Translations under genes and position numbers: made by a program | NCBI GenBank assembly: GCA_035610835.1 | Contig: CM069447.1 | Location: forward strand, 62,069,048 to 62,133,047 | Direction: 5' to 3' | DNA length: 64,000 bases | DNA from: Ophiura sarsii | Taxonomy: Eukaryota > Echinodermata > Ophiuroidea > Amphilepidida > Ophiuridae | The notes under the pieces: model-generated | What the model saw: the letters and a program-made list of their open reading frames with translations, nothing else | What the model was told of the DNA's origin: nothing | The model's database searches: none | Part shown: one piece after another, positions 35,659 to 48,729 of the stretch | Numbering within the stretch: position 1 is the stretch's first letter | How the letters are laid out: each line of letters opens with the position of its first letter

Positions 35659-36864
35659 ATGCCTCAAATATCCATGAATACCCTTTTACAATTTTAACAC
35701 CATCCAATAGAATTTGCGATGTACGGGTATCTAAACAGAAAATTGTCGATATGGGAATTATGTCCTTTAATATTGGTCTTTATCAGTGAATAAAACGTTG
35801 AATACCGATTTTAGTGCAAAGTACGTGCAAGGTCATATACCGCAATACCCAAAATGATTGGATTGATATCTGTCAAATGTATTCTCATTCGTAACTACTA
35901 GACACAATAAAAATGTAAATAAAAGAAAACAGTGATAACTTATACAAATTATAAGTGTCTTTTGAAATCGATGAGTACCTAATTGTTTTTTTACTTCATT
36001 GCAAATCAAATCCAACAATCACACAATTATATGGTTCGTCACGCAGTGAAACTTGTATTTGAATTTGTATTCGTATTCGAAGGCAGGGCAGAGGAAAATA
36101 GGCGTGCAGTTCGTCACGCAGTTAAACCTGTATTTGATTTTGTGTTCGAATCGAAGTCAGAGGCATAGAAAAAATAGGCATGCATTTCGTCACGCAGTTA
36201 AATCTGCATTTGATTTTGTGTTCGTATTCGAAGTCACAGGCAGAGAAAAATATGTGTGCCGCTCCTTCTGCCGCGGGGAAGCTTTATTATGTGAAAATAT
36301 AATTCCCGACCCAACTTTGAAGATTAAATATCTACAGAACGTCAGTTCTTATAACAATCCGTTGATTATAGTGGGGGTTTCCACACCCACACCTATAACA
36401 ATACAGGGTGTATAAAAAAAAAGGAGCTGTACGATAACAGAAAATCACATATTGCTCTAAACCTTAGATATTATTTTAGGACTACTTCTTGGCTATCACA
36501 TATTCAAATTACAACGATGACGATTACGAATTCTCTGAGATATTAAAGATATAAGTAGACAAGTGCAAAACACGATTTACATCGTTCGTTTTATAAACAG
36601 AGTTGTTGGTCTTGGACATGCTACAGATTGGCCTGCTCGCTCTCTAGACGGCCTTACACCATTAGCCTTTTCTTTGGGGCTATGTTAAGTCTCAAGTCTT
36701 CCAGTAAATATCCGCATTAATCAGCATCGTTCCCTTACAAAATTATTTGTCGCAAATGCCAAGTGTTCACCTATACTTAACTGTAAAATTCTGACGTGAA
36801 TGGTCCTTCTAAATATTAAAAATGTGTCGTCACTCGCTAATGAATCGGCTATCTGTCCGGACAA

Positions 36865-37165
36865 AATGATCAGAAATTTCGAAATTGTTTACCGCTTTTT
36901 CAAAAAATAAGGACTATAATGTTATTGTTATTACAAACATATTTTGGGCGAGTGTCACATACAAATGTTGCACTAAAAGGTACAATTTTCATGATAAAAG
37001 TCCGTTTTTGTAATTGAATAGTTCAATGGTGTATTAATAACATGATGCCACTTCTAGCGTCCAATCTCCGTGGCATGCTACAGTGATCTTGTCTTTTATA
37101 AACAACGGAGATACGGGTTTGATTCCCGAAATGTTCATGTTTTATTTTTTTAAACATGATGGTGA
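36865..37165 (+). repeat. Second copy of the Pol III-box repeat
   Basis: Matches 29985-30255: CTTTTTCAAAAAATAAGGAC, ATTACAAACATATTTTGGGCG, AAAAGTCCGTTTTTG, TCCGTGGCATGCTA, and GGTTTGATTCC (37116-37126), one mismatch from the B-box consensus. Similarity is moderate. Confidence 0.5.
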
Positions 37166-38503
37166 CTGAATAAAATCATTCAATATAATGGCCCAGGTAT
37201 TGAAATACCGTACTTAAAGTATTTATGTATTATTAATCAATTGATTTATTAAATGTGTATGTATTATTATTATTTTTACATCTTTTTTTATTTACTTTCA
37301 ATGTATTTATTAATTTATTCTTAATGTTTAATTATTCATTCATCCATTTATATAACTAGGCATACGGTATGTGTACATTCATTTATTTCATTATGTCAAT
37401 AGTATTTGATTTCATGTTAAATAATTAATTGTTTAATTAATTTGATTAATTGGTTGGTTGTCTGATTGTTTGAAATTATTACTACAATTTTGCATGCATC
37501 ATTGTGGATAGATTTAAAATATAGTATAATAAATTGGTCATAAATGTTTCATTGAGTAAATAATGCATTAATTGATAATGAATAAATTGTATGATAGAAA
37601 TCTCCCATTTATCATCACTTTTATGTAATCGTCCATCGTGCAAATGAGAAATTATCATTTAGTTACAGCATTATGCTTCAACCACTCTTGGGTCCTGTCA
37701 GGTATAAGATTTATCGTAAATTACTCGCAGGTTACTAGCCTAGTAGCTTACCCCGGTTTGGTGCTCTCAAAATGTTGGGTTACGCCTCAGTTACTAGCGA
37801 AGTAGCGCTATTCTTCAGCTACCCGCCATTGGTGCACTCGGCCGAATGTCACCATCACAAACTAACAATGATTGATTCATACAAAACAATTCTTACCTTT
37901 ACTGGACTACTTCATTTGTTCATCTGTTGAATATTGTACCATACTTATATATTATTATTTACATTTAAGAAGGGGGGGGGGGGGAGGGAGGGGGAGGGAA
38001 TTTGCATCAACAGACTTTGTAATTTGGATTTTCAAGGTGTGTCATTAACTATCAAATAATTTATCGCAAATATTTCATATGATATGAATATGATACTGAA
38101 ATAGCAGTTGAAGCCAGATTTTATCTTTAACATGACATATTCTTCTCAGAATGATCCGTTTGTTTCCCATTATTCAAGTACAATGGGTTATTAAATTGTC
38201 TTGCTAAAATTGACCGGACAAGAAAATCAGAAATACTGGATAAAAGAAGTAAAACGTGTTTCGCACTTCCCTTCTTATATCCTGATTATCAGCCAATTCA
38301 GAATCGATATTGCTGTAATTTGACTATTTGATTGCCAAGAAGTAGTCTTAACTTAACATAATATATATTTCAATACATTAATCGCTAAAATACACGTGCA
38401 TTTGATGCATTTGATTTGCAACTACGGTGTCTTATCTGGGCCACTATGTATATATACCTGCAAGAAATTATCCTACGAGCTCCCTGGGGACGATATTTGC
38501 AAA
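37166..38503. other. No gene seen; very AT-rich
   Basis: Largely TTATTTATTxATT-type sequence up to about 37600. At about 37725-37835, two short related phrases built on GGTTACTAGCCTAGTAGC and CAGTTACTAGCGAAGTAGC occur. A G-rich tract lies at 37972-37998. No gene. Confidence 0.5.
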
Positions 38504-38623
38504 GTTAAAAACCGTGTTTTGTTAAACTTCCTGTCTAAAAGATAGACTTGCGTTTAACTCACACACGAGTTTAGTTAGCGACGGTTTTAGACTAAACACG
38601 CGTTTAGTACGAGAATACGGCCC
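38504..38623 (+). mobile_element. Right-half copy of the GGCCGTATTCTCG MITE
   Basis: Carries AAACCGTGTTTTGTTAAAC, AAAAGATAGACTTGCGTTT and ends CGAGAATACGGCCC, the right terminus of the family found at 10462-10948. The left half is missing. Confidence 0.7.
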
Positions 38624-38751
38624 ATTATGTTTATCTTTATTCCGACCAACCCCCGGCTTGAGTATATTAAATTCATGTTTACCTGTATCCCTGTTGTTTA
38701 AATATAAGACGCTCAAATGTCAATTACGGAAAATATCGTTCCCCGGCATAG

Positions 38752-38872
38752 TTTAAAACCGTGTTTTGTTAAACGTCCTGTCTAAAAGATAGAATTGCGT
38801 TTAACTTTAAAAACACTTGTTTAGTTAGTGACGGTTTAGGCTATACACGCGTTTAGTACGAGAATACGGTCC
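38752..38872 (+). mobile_element. Second right-half copy of the same MITE
   Basis: Same structure as 38504-38623, ending CGAGAATACGGTCC. Two half-copies 248 bp apart suggest tandem duplication of a half element or recombination between copies. Confidence 0.7.
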
Positions 38873-39536
38873 ATAATATAGATTTCCGCACCCCTATTCA
38901 AACGTGAATTTTTGTTAGAAAAATTCGCAGTCGGGAAAAAGGTCGAAAACCTTTGAGACCCTTCTGCATTCGAGTCAGTTGGGACGGTCTCAGAGGGCGA
39001 TATGACAGCACGTCTTGTAATCTCTTTTATTTTCGTATATCCGCCTTAGATGATATTCACACAGGACTTTACTTATGCAAACATATTCATTTTATATGAT
39101 CATCATCCTTCATCGACTTATATGCCATTTAAAAAAGTGTTATGCTCTTCTCTCTTGAATTAACAATTATTATGTGGTCACGCGTTATGAACTCGCCTCC
39201 CAATAGGGTGGTGCTGTTACATTTTTCCAGTTTCATGCTGTCATTTTCCTCACATATTTTTAAAACCACAAAAGCTATCTCAACAAATTTGGTATCATTT
39301 TAAAGCCCTAATAACAAGCTATCTGCCTGCAAAATGGCATTGGTATAGCTAATACAGAAATGGAGATACAGCTGTTTTATGTTGGGGACCAGGGATGGTG
39401 CTGGAAGGGGTGCCGCTGGAAGGGGTGCCGCCTGTACAAACTCAATGGGGATAATCCCATGCTTTATTCTTTTTACAATAACTAGTCATCCCCTAATGTT
39501 AAAAACACAATTTTGGTCCCATTTCAAAGGATATTT

Positions 39537-40231
39537 AGTAGTCTTTAAGTATGTGGTTCAACAGACTTGTCAACTATTATTAACAACTAATTAATTATGG
39601 ATAAGACAATGATCATCAGCTTTCTTCCTATTCGCTACACAGTCAACATGAATAATCAGCCTCAATTTACCGGATCTATAAAAATGACTATAACAGAAAA
39701 AGTTTTCAACCTATGATAGCAAAAGTATACATTTTTGGAAAGCTTGTAACTAGAGGAATTCAGAAATGCAGTTTATATCAGGGAAGGGTTCATCCTTAAA
39801 CACATATTTCTGAAAATTCTAAAAATATATAAAATAAAAATTTGAGATATTCACTAGCCGGTATAATTACCATACCGACGTAGTAACTTTGACAAATATA
39901 TATCATCTAATGGGTAATTTCATGAGGAATTCAAATATGTAAACAAAATAATGATAGGGGTAGGTATAAAAAATATATGGATCTCAAATTAAAAATTAAA
40001 AAACTCTGATATTTTCCAAACATTTCCGATCATACCATTTTAGTTCTTGGTCGTACTATAATTTTAATGGCATATTTGGTTTCCTCATGCAATTTCCCTT
40101 CAGAAAATGTATACTTTTACTACATCAGGGGGGTAAACAAGCAAATATAAATGTGTAAAGTTAAAATCATGTCGCGAATGCCAAAATCCGTGTGTAACGC
40201 GAAAGGAGGCGAGCTTAAAACACATGACCAT
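39537..40231 (+). repeat. Tandem repeat unit, copy 1 (695 bp)
   Basis: Starts AGTAGTCTTTAAG and ends AACACATGACCAT; the next copy begins immediately at 40232 with the same start. It belongs to the same family as 19310-19890. It carries GTATACATTTTTGGAAAGC near the left and AAAATGTATACTTTTACT near the right, an inverted pair. Confidence 0.85.
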
Positions 40232-42776
40232 AGTAGTCTTTAAGAATGTGGTTCAACAGACTTGTCAACTATTTGTAACAACTAATTAATTATGGATAAG
40301 ACCATGATCATCAGCTTTCTACCTATTCGCTACACAGTCAACATAAATAATCAGCCTCAATTTACCGGATTTATAAAAATGACTATAACAGAAAAAGTTT
40401 TCAACCTATGATAGCAAAAGTGTACATTTTTGGAAAACTTGTAACTAGAGGAATTCAGATCAGGAAAGGGTTCATCCTTAAAAAAATATTTCTGAAAATG
40501 CTAAAAATATATAAAATAAAAATTGGAGATATTCACTAGCCGGTATAATTACCATACCGACGTAGTACTTTGACAACTATATATCATCTAATGGGTAATT
40601 TCATGAAGAATTCAAATATGTAAAGTAAATAATGATAGGGGTAAGTATAAAAAATATATGGATCTCAAATTAAAAATTAAAAAAACTCTGAAATTTTCCC
40701 GAACATTTCCGATCATACCATTTTAGTTCTTCGTACTATAATTTTAATGGCATAGAAGAATATGGGGCAACTGGTCCATGGGGCAAGTGGTCCGAAATGA
40801 AGGATTTTGTAATTGTATGGGCATACTGCTTTCTTTTGAACAGTACGACTTTTGTTGACACTTGGCATATATCCTTACCTTCTACAATCCAAAACTACAA
40901 ACAAAATGTGATATTCTCCAGACCTTTGAAGCCACCTCCTTGAGTGACTGATTGAAAATTTACAGATAGTATGGGCGATATATATGAAGATGGGTTTAGA
41001 TCATGTTTAATGTACTTTATATGATTGACAGATATGCAACAGTAAATATATACATGCAGTACAGTCGTCTTAAGATGCTAGGTGCATATTTCATTTGATG
41101 GGTGCTATATTGTAGTGTACTTAGGGACTTTCCGAAATATGATTAAAACCATAGGTTGTGGTTGAAATGACCATAAAATGGCGCACATTGCTAAGTTGGG
41201 ACATTGGTGGTTTGGATTTGCGATCAATATTACCATTTAAAGAATGCTTCAACTTAAATCATTATCACGGGTATTCATTTGGTAGGGTTATTAGTTTATG
41301 AATTTGCGAATAACAAAGTATACCATTTCTTATTTTATCTAAAGACACTCGTCTACTTGTAGGACCCGAACGCCGTAATATTTGCGAATTCAAAGATACT
41401 CGCTGCCTACAGAAATCTGAGTAATGGCTAAAAACAAAAATGCAGTTTTGCCTTTTTCTGAAATGTTTTGGAGTTATTGATTTTTATGACAAATGGTGGT
41501 ATGTTTTAAAACATTTTGGAATAACATTTATTACGTCACAGGCGTGTTTGAATAATGTTTCATCTCGACAAAGTGCTAAGTCATATGTTGGGGCAAGTGG
41601 TCCGAAGGGGTATGGGGCAACTGGTCCGCCTGCAAAAACTTAATCAAAATTGTAAAATTAGTTTTGAAAACTAGTTGTTAGTGTCAATATAACTTGACTC
41701 GGTATTGAAATGTAAATAGAATATGAAATAATTCACATTCCTTCTAGTTCTAAGACATTTTGGAGTATTTTGGGTCTAATACCACTATTTCTGCTATTGA
41801 AGGATTACAATATGACATGAAATTGCTTAAGAATGGTTTAAAACTTTACGGTATTATGAATCACATCTTTATTATATTTTGAATGGTGTCTGTAAAGGTA
41901 TTTGCAAAAACAAAATATCATGATTTATGTGTTTTATCCACTGCTTTTTGTGTATTTTAACCGTTGGGTCATCATTGTCATATTGACTAACCTCCCTTTA
42001 ACATGAAAAGTTGGCTAAATATCAAGATGGTTTATTATAAGTACTAAATGATGATTTTATGAAGTAAATAAAATCATTGAAGAAAGGGGTATATATAGAC
42101 AAATGTATGGGGCATCTGAATATCACAACCATGTAACCATTTAACTAGGTTCATACCGTTTTATCTAATAAATGTGCAGTCGAAAATTTCGCTTGCTTTG
42201 TACATCATTAGTATACTGCTATTTACACGTTAACCACAAAAACTGTATAAAACGTGGGTTTCATGAGACAATGTATCCTTTTTACATGTTAAATACTATG
42301 GAAATGTGTTTGTAAAGAAAATACTGCCTAGTTTCCGTGTTGTCATTCGCTGATTTCTGTGTATTCTAACCGTTGGAACATATAGGACCAGTTGCCCCAA
42401 TGATGGGGTAATTGGTCCGTGCCAAGTAAAGTTTTCAGTTAGTGGTAATTGGCCTTTTCTTAAGATATTTTTTAACATTGATTATATGTTATATGTAAAC
42501 ATTTACATGGGTGATATTTTCATAGCAAGTCCATAAATATTTACACGAGCTTTAATCTATTATATCATGAAATATGCTTAACCGGACCAGTTGCCCCATC
42601 CTCCCCTATTTGGTTTCCTCGTGCAATTTCCCTTCAGAAAATGTATACTTTTACCCCGACTTTTACTACCTCAGGGGGGTATAGAAGCAAATATAAATGT
42701 GTAAAGTTAAAATCATGTCGCGGAAGCCAAAATCTGTGTGTAACGCGAAAGGAGGCGAGCTTAAAACACATGACCA
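40232..42776 (+). repeat. Tandem repeat unit, copy 2, split by a transposon
   Basis: Copy 2 of 39537-40231; about 690 bp remain once 40755-42606 is removed. Copy 1 supplies the empty site (ATGGCATATTTGG). Confidence 0.85.
40755..42606. mobile_element. 1.85-kb non-autonomous transposon with TA duplication
   Basis: The left end GAAGAATATGGGGCAACTGG and the right end, read on the minus strand, GGGGAGGATGGGGCAACTGG (each followed by TCC) match at 19 of 23 positions. TA flanks both sides (40753-40754 and 42607-42608), with the single-TA empty site in the adjacent repeat unit. The terminal word GGGGCAACTGGTCC and variants recur inside, next to the left end, near 41590-41632 and near 42388-42418, in both orientations. 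A TA duplication suggests a Tc1/mariner-type enzyme. A truncated copy lies at 4437-5640. There is no transposase. Confidence 0.87.
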
Positions 42777-43654
42777 TATATACACATGGAAAAAAGTATC
42801 GCACCACTTGTTGAAAAGTGAAAATGTGGCCTCGAATTTTGCCACCATGATGTGATATTAAGGATCATTTGTTTGCGTAAGCTGTCCAACAAAATGTTAT
42901 GCACTAAAAGGGCCACATTTTAGTTTGTGATGTAATCGATGTAATGTTTTTCAAGGCCAAAGTGAAAATGCATAAAACAAGTTTGGGTAAAACGCCATAT
43001 TGAGAGGCCCAATGATTAATCTCTATAGTTGTAATCCTTGGTAACACATTCAATCTTCCAAGGTCAAAAGTCATCTTGGGTCAAATTTCAAAAGCTGCCC
43101 GATTGTCCTCAAACATGAGAAAACTCCCTTTTTCGTATGCCCAACGGTTATGGGGTCAAAAGTCAAAATAGGTCAAATTTTAAATAAGTTCAAATGACAA
43201 AAGCAATATTGCGGAAGTGTTGACCTAGGTCAAATAAATTTTAACGGTGACCTCATCGTATATGCTGAATTTATGAGCAACAAAAAAATGGCATGTTTGG
43301 ACTCATTCACTGTATTGTAGCCTATACCGTCTAAATGAAACATTTCTTGCGCCAAATACAGGACTAATATAATGACTATTTTAAATTTTTAAAGTCTATT
43401 CAATATCGAATTATACCCAAACTTCTTTCATGCATGTTTTAGGACAAAAGCATGCATTTTCCCCTTGGCCTTGAAAAACATCACATCGATTACGTCACAA
43501 ACTAAAATGTGGTCCTTTTATTGCATAGCATTTTGTTGGACAGCTTACGCAAACAAATGATCCTTAATATCACACCATGATGGCAACATTCGAGGTCACA
43601 TTTGCACTTTTCAACAACAAAAAAGTGGTGCGATACTTTTTTCCATGTGTATAT
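42777..43654. mobile_element. 880-bp Tc1-like element with ~200-bp inverted repeats
   Basis: The left terminus TACACATGGAAAAAAGTATC and the right terminus are exact inverted copies. Pairing then continues through GTGATATTAAGGATCATTTG, GCGTAAGCTGTCCAACAAAA and TTTTTCAAGGCCAA for about 200 bp each side. The termini lie in a TATATA context, so a TA duplication is plausible but cannot be delimited. CACATGGAAAAAAGTAT-type ends are, to my knowledge, seen in Tc1-like elements. The interior has GGTCAAAAGTCA words but no coding frame. Confidence 0.82.
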
Positions 43655-46253
43655 GTGTTTAAATACGAGGATGATTGAAAACCCTGCTGGGGCGCTCCAA
43701 TAATATTAGGTCTCACGTATTTATTCAGGGCTAGTGAAAGACTTCTGTTCTTTCAGCCTGGCTATAATACTATACCCAATGAAACCATTATATTTTGAAA
43801 TATATCATTTCTCTAGTAAATATACTTTCATCCATCCCATTAACACTTAGAATAGAATCACTGTGACCCCCTCCCCCCTCCCCTAATTACGCCCTTGCTA
43901 ATACTCACGTTTAGCAATCCTTTGTGTGTCGTAAGAATTTCTTTCTATCCACTCCAGTGTATAATTGATATAATCAATAAAAATCAATAATAACCTATCT
44001 AATAAATGTTGATAGAATTTTAACATATTTTCATCCATATTATTCATTACAAACCGCAGAATATTTGAATATTGGATGGATTTTAAACAATACATTGATG
44101 TATCCTATACTCATCAATCGCATCTCAATTGCGGTGGGGGTTTTCAGTTGTATTAGTCCAATTCATGTTCAAAAGTGGAATTCGCACCTCTTAATTGTTA
44201 CTGAAGGGATCATAATCTCTGGAGTTAGGTGGTGACATTCAACACTTTACACGGCTATAGTATTAGTTTACCATGCACAAAACAGATATAAAACCCTCTG
44301 ATCACAGGCCTGTCCCAACTCATGGCCCCACACCCAAATTGAAGACCCTAGTTACGAACTTACGCTACTGTTTATTAGTATGGTATTGGTACATGATGTC
44401 CAGTTTAAGCATGGATTGTGTTATCTAATGAATACATGAAACAGGTGTGTCTTCTTTCTAGACATCTTAAACACAGGTTTGTATTCCCGACAAGATCAGC
44501 TGCTAGCGCTAATCCATTGCATGGATAAACTCTGTTATTCTCAGCAGGCTCAGGGGATGGCAAGGATGAAGTTATAAAAAGATGTTTATCAATAATAACA
44601 CCTGGTAATAATGTGTATCCATCAATGCTGAAAAGCTCGGCAACGACAGAAATAGTAACATATATCCGGTAGATCTGCAATGAATATTATAATTGTCTTT
44701 ACCAGCCTTTAAAGCGACAGTCAGCTACCCTTGAACTAATCGGATTAGGATCTATGATTGGACACAAAGCGAGGATTTTTTTTAAAGGTAGAAAAAAGAT
44801 GAATAATTCAGAATGAGACAGAAACGATGTTGATGCATACAATAATTACGACAGTCATCATGGTCATACCATTCATGTGCACTTGTGCCGCAATCCAGGT
44901 CTGACGCGGCATTATTATAGTTGATGGTCCATCGATTATCATCATTCAGTTTAATTTGTAACACGGCCTCATTATTTGAGTTTTGAATCCAGTGTTTTAT
45001 ACGCACGAGTATTACGATTGTCTAAATAACATGAACAAGCTTTTAGTAAGGGATGGTACTTGGTACTTGGTAGTGTAATCCATATACAGATGTAAAGCTA
45101 AACTTGGATGGTTCCGACATACATACTATGATATATTTTAAAAATGATCTATGCATCTATGCCGCTAAAATTATGGCATTTCAGAAGACGTATGCCAATC
45201 AAGACCTACTAGTGACATGCTTGAACATTTAATATGAATTGAAACGAAATGAATTAGTATCACGTATCACGTATTTTACAGTGCGGCTAATCTGTGTAAT
45301 CTTTTGATTGTATATATTAGGAGGATCAAAATACGGGTTGACCCAAGCAAATTGCTACAAAAGGGGGTTTCATCTGTTTTATGGCTCTGCTTGACATCAG
45401 AATTGACCAAAAAGGAAATCTGACTACTGAAAGTGGTTATTTTCAAGATGGCCGCCAATACCCTAAATTAGCCATAACTCAAGTATTATTCACACTACAT
45501 ATAGAACCTCACGTGTTACTGATGCCCGTGAAATCTAAAGGGCAAGAATATGTTAAAAACGAAGCGTTTAAATAGGCGATGCTTTATATAATTGATGCAG
45601 CACATCAAAAGAGGGACTTTGCGGCTGTGTTTTTCAAGATATAGATTTTTAAGTGTCATTTTAAAGCTTAATAAACACACATGATATACTAAAACTTGCC
45701 TTCACCTTGGTGACGATATACTTTTAAGCCCAGAGGTAGGCTATTAATTATATACTCGGAACAAACAAATGTTCAATGACAGCCATATTGTGACGCACTT
45801 GATTTAGTCAAAGAGACTCGTTACATGTCTCGGGACCAAATGCATTATATCCCTGTTGACTAAAGATATACATAGTCACGTTTACCGCTACCGTTATATC
45901 ATTAGACTTTCACGTGTTGCTCACAAGATGTCCCATGTCCATATAATTTGGTGATCACTATAAGGATTTATATCTATTTATGGGTTATGTCTATAAACGT
46001 TTGAATTATTGGTGACTCGGTGGTGTGGAAGTGTCAAACCTTATACTGTCAGCATGCGTGACCACATTACGCGTACTAAGGTGTGTTTTCTTGAGATGGG
46101 GGAGCGTTAAAGGCATATTATGTGAACTTTTCCATAGGGCGCCCTCTATCTTTGCTTTCCCTCCTAGAAATGCATTTGTTTTGGTCAAATTACATTTATA
46201 ACCATAAAACCTAAAAACCTTGTAAGTTACAGAGCAATACGGTATGCATATTT
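43655..46253. other. No gene seen
   Basis: Several frames of 60-91 codons occur on both strands (for example minus-strand frames at 44405-44680 and 44782-45006) without recognisable domains. CCCCTAATTACGCCCTTG at about 43877 looks like an orphan transposon end. Small unannotated exons cannot be excluded by eye. Confidence 0.4.
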
Positions 46254-46531
46254 CCCCTACCCTGAAATTGTAAAACTTGACACCTCTATTTATAGGGACT
46301 CACTACCTGGCACTATCTAGGGGGGTCTATATTAACTACGTAGGGCCTATGTGATCAGACTTGAGATGTGACACCTGTTGAACGATCACATGTTTTAGCC
46401 CCCTGGACTAAATAAATACTCATTACGGAATAAAGCTGTATAATCCTTTAAACCCGTCAATAGAGGATTTGTGCTAGGTCAATTCCGTGAAATCCTACAT
46501 TAAGGATACACCCAAGTTCGATTTGTCTTAA

Positions 46532-46770
46532 CACTTTCCACGCGGCTATTAGGTTTACCATATACAAAACAGATTTTTCAGAAAACTTTCCCAATTTTCA
46601 AAGTCTATCTCATGGATTACTGAACCAATACTGGGCATGTTTGTACTTATGTCAATGCATTTCTCATGGTGTTTCCAAATATTGTAATGAAATTCAACAA
46701 TTTTGAAATTTTTAAAACATTTTTTGAAATTTTGGAATGTCGTCTGCAGCCGCCTGCCGCGTGGAAAGTG
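46532..46770. mobile_element. 239-bp TTAA MITE (in duplication II copy 1)
   Basis: Ends CACTTTCCACGCGGC and its complement GCCGCGTGGAAAGTG, flanked by TTAA (46528-46531 and 46771-46774). Same family and length as 58803-59041. Its counterpart at 51110-51347 sits at the equivalent position in copy 2, so it was inserted before the duplication. Confidence 0.9.
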
Positions 46771-48159
46771 TTAAGAAAGAACAGGTTGTTCTTTTTCCAT
46801 GAAGGCATTGTCACGGTTGAATGAATAACAATGCACTGTTGGGCAGAAGGTGAAATATTTCTATCATTATGCAGTTGGGATTCATAGGTACAATAATGAC
46901 AAATTTCATCTGGCTGACACGTCGTGAAGTTAGGAGAAAGGTAGCAGAATTTATTAAATGCTCTTCGTAGAAATCCGACTGAAACGGGCAAGGACGCCTA
47001 TTATTCACCGGTCTGGAATCTCTAGAAATCGGCTTGTGATGAAAAGGATTCAAATCGCTATAATCCCCAATATCTAGGTACATGTAGTCTTCACAGATGA
47101 TTGTGTTATGTGTAAATAGTAATGATAAGTAGTCTTAGATTTCTAAGCATGACGCAGTAATGTGTACTTTACACTGGGATCTGTATGTTAAATGCATACA
47201 AGCGGATGATCTGTGTAAATGGCAATTGCTTCTAACTCGAATCCCACTCCTTCTTTGTTGAGGTTATTCAACCCTGCAAATCCCCAATTACAAGTATATT
47301 GTAATCCGTTAAATCACAGACTTTATGGAGGCCCTGCATGGATATGACGTAGCTAACCGGAATCATGGCGAACCACTGAACTTTGTTCACCAAAACTATA
47401 AGATCTCACACCACTAAATACATTTACCTGTTAAAGGGGTGTTACAAAACGTCGATTTTCTTGCTTATAGAGCGACTGGTTTTTCAACTTTATATTTGTC
47501 TTTAAGTTCATGATATTTGTGATCATTGAACACAAAACTTATATTTGTAACTTTGAAAGTTCCGGGAAATAATCCCCGATTTTTGGACTGCTGGCGCATC
47601 GATGTAATTTATCATCAACAAAATTGAGCAGTGTTGACACACATGTACAATCAAAATCACACAAAAACCTGCAAAATGTACTGAAAAGATCTCTTTTTGC
47701 ACTGTGGTATTATATATTACTATTAGACCTAAAATCAGGATTATATTCCTACATTAATCATTTGAGGGCAATAAGTACCTTTTCTGATTACTTATGATTA
47801 TGATTGGGCCACAGGATGCTCAGCCAGAGAGAAAAGCTGAGTGTCGTCGGCAAGGACTACAATCATTTAGTGGTGTGGAATCATTAGAAACTTAAAATCA
47901 CATGCGAGTTAACATTACTTTCAAAAATATCGTGTCAATTCAAAGAATAAACTGAATGGTTTGTAAAACTCTATGATACCGGTGAACGGGGCGTGGTTGA
48001 TTCATTTCTATAGAGCCAATCGATGAATTTATGTAGGGCCTCTATTTCTTGATAATGATCATAGGTTTATGTTTTCATCCATGTGAATCCTATTTGGCAA
48101 AATTGTATTGTGTCCTCTCTGTAGGAATCAATAATTAGAAAATATTCAAATACGTGTTA

Positions 48160-48394
48160 GGCCAACAAAAATAAAAGGTTTGTCTCAGATGACCCGCGCG
48201 CATTCCCGAAACCGCCCGCGTTAGCTTTTTTTTTTAGTTTTTTTTTTCATTTTTTCCCCCCCCAATTTGTTTCCAATTTTTTTTTTTCTTTTTTTTTCCT
48301 TCAATTTTCTCAAACGAATCTTACAAAATCCAACTTTTTGACCAAACAAATGACAATCAGGTCTCATCTGAGACAAACCTTTTTTTTGTTGGCC
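48160..48394. mobile_element. 235-bp MITE with TTA duplication
   Basis: The ends GGCCAACAAAAA...GGTTTGTCTCAGATGA pair as inverted repeats of about 33 bp. TTA flanks both ends (48157-48159 and 48395-48397). Copy 2 of the duplication reads ACGTGTTAAACATT with a single TTA at 53114-53116, a clean empty site. TTA duplication fits PIF/Harbinger-type transposition. The centre is T-rich. Confidence 0.9.
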
Positions 48395-48699
48395 TTAAAC
48401 ATTATTATATACATTGTACCTATAAGCAGCGATGGAAATGACATATTTCTAACTCAATACTAATAATTATTTTACTGACATGTTTTACATTGTTCGTGGT
48501 TTAACAAATGCAGCCATCGGGGCGAATCACTTAAAGGGACACAATGTCATGATGAGTTTTTTTTATTTTAATCAATTTACTTCAGAATTCAAGATGAACA
48601 TTAAACAATGCTATTTTTGTTCTTTCTACTAAAAAAACCCCAGCAAAACTTGATTAAAACAATGTTTTAAATATGTTGAAATATCACCCTTAACCATGT

Positions 48700-48729
48700 A
48701 AAATGCTGATCGGGCCCGATCAGCATTTT
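48700..48729. repeat. Perfect 30-bp palindrome
   Basis: AAAATGCTGATCGGG is followed at once by its reverse complement, no loop. The copy-2 counterpart near 53409 has one change in the left arm (CTAATC). Its form resembles a bacterial terminator, but in this context it is just a palindrome. Confidence 0.85.

Larger units (their letters stand above)
30775..36347 (+). repeat. Segmental duplication I, copy 2, with insertions
   Basis: Second copy of 26456-29128. Homology runs 30775-31135, is interrupted by 31136-33532, resumes at 33533, is interrupted again by about 35133-35658, and ends near 36347. Remaining sequence is very similar to copy 1 with small indels. Confidence 0.9.

Noticed and set aside
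46647..47083. Minus-strand frames (114 and 90 codons) partly shared with 51348-51685
   Set aside because: A 5-bp difference between the copies changes the frame in the middle, the first frame overlaps the TTAA MITE, and no family is recognisable. Shared residues are explained by recent duplication.
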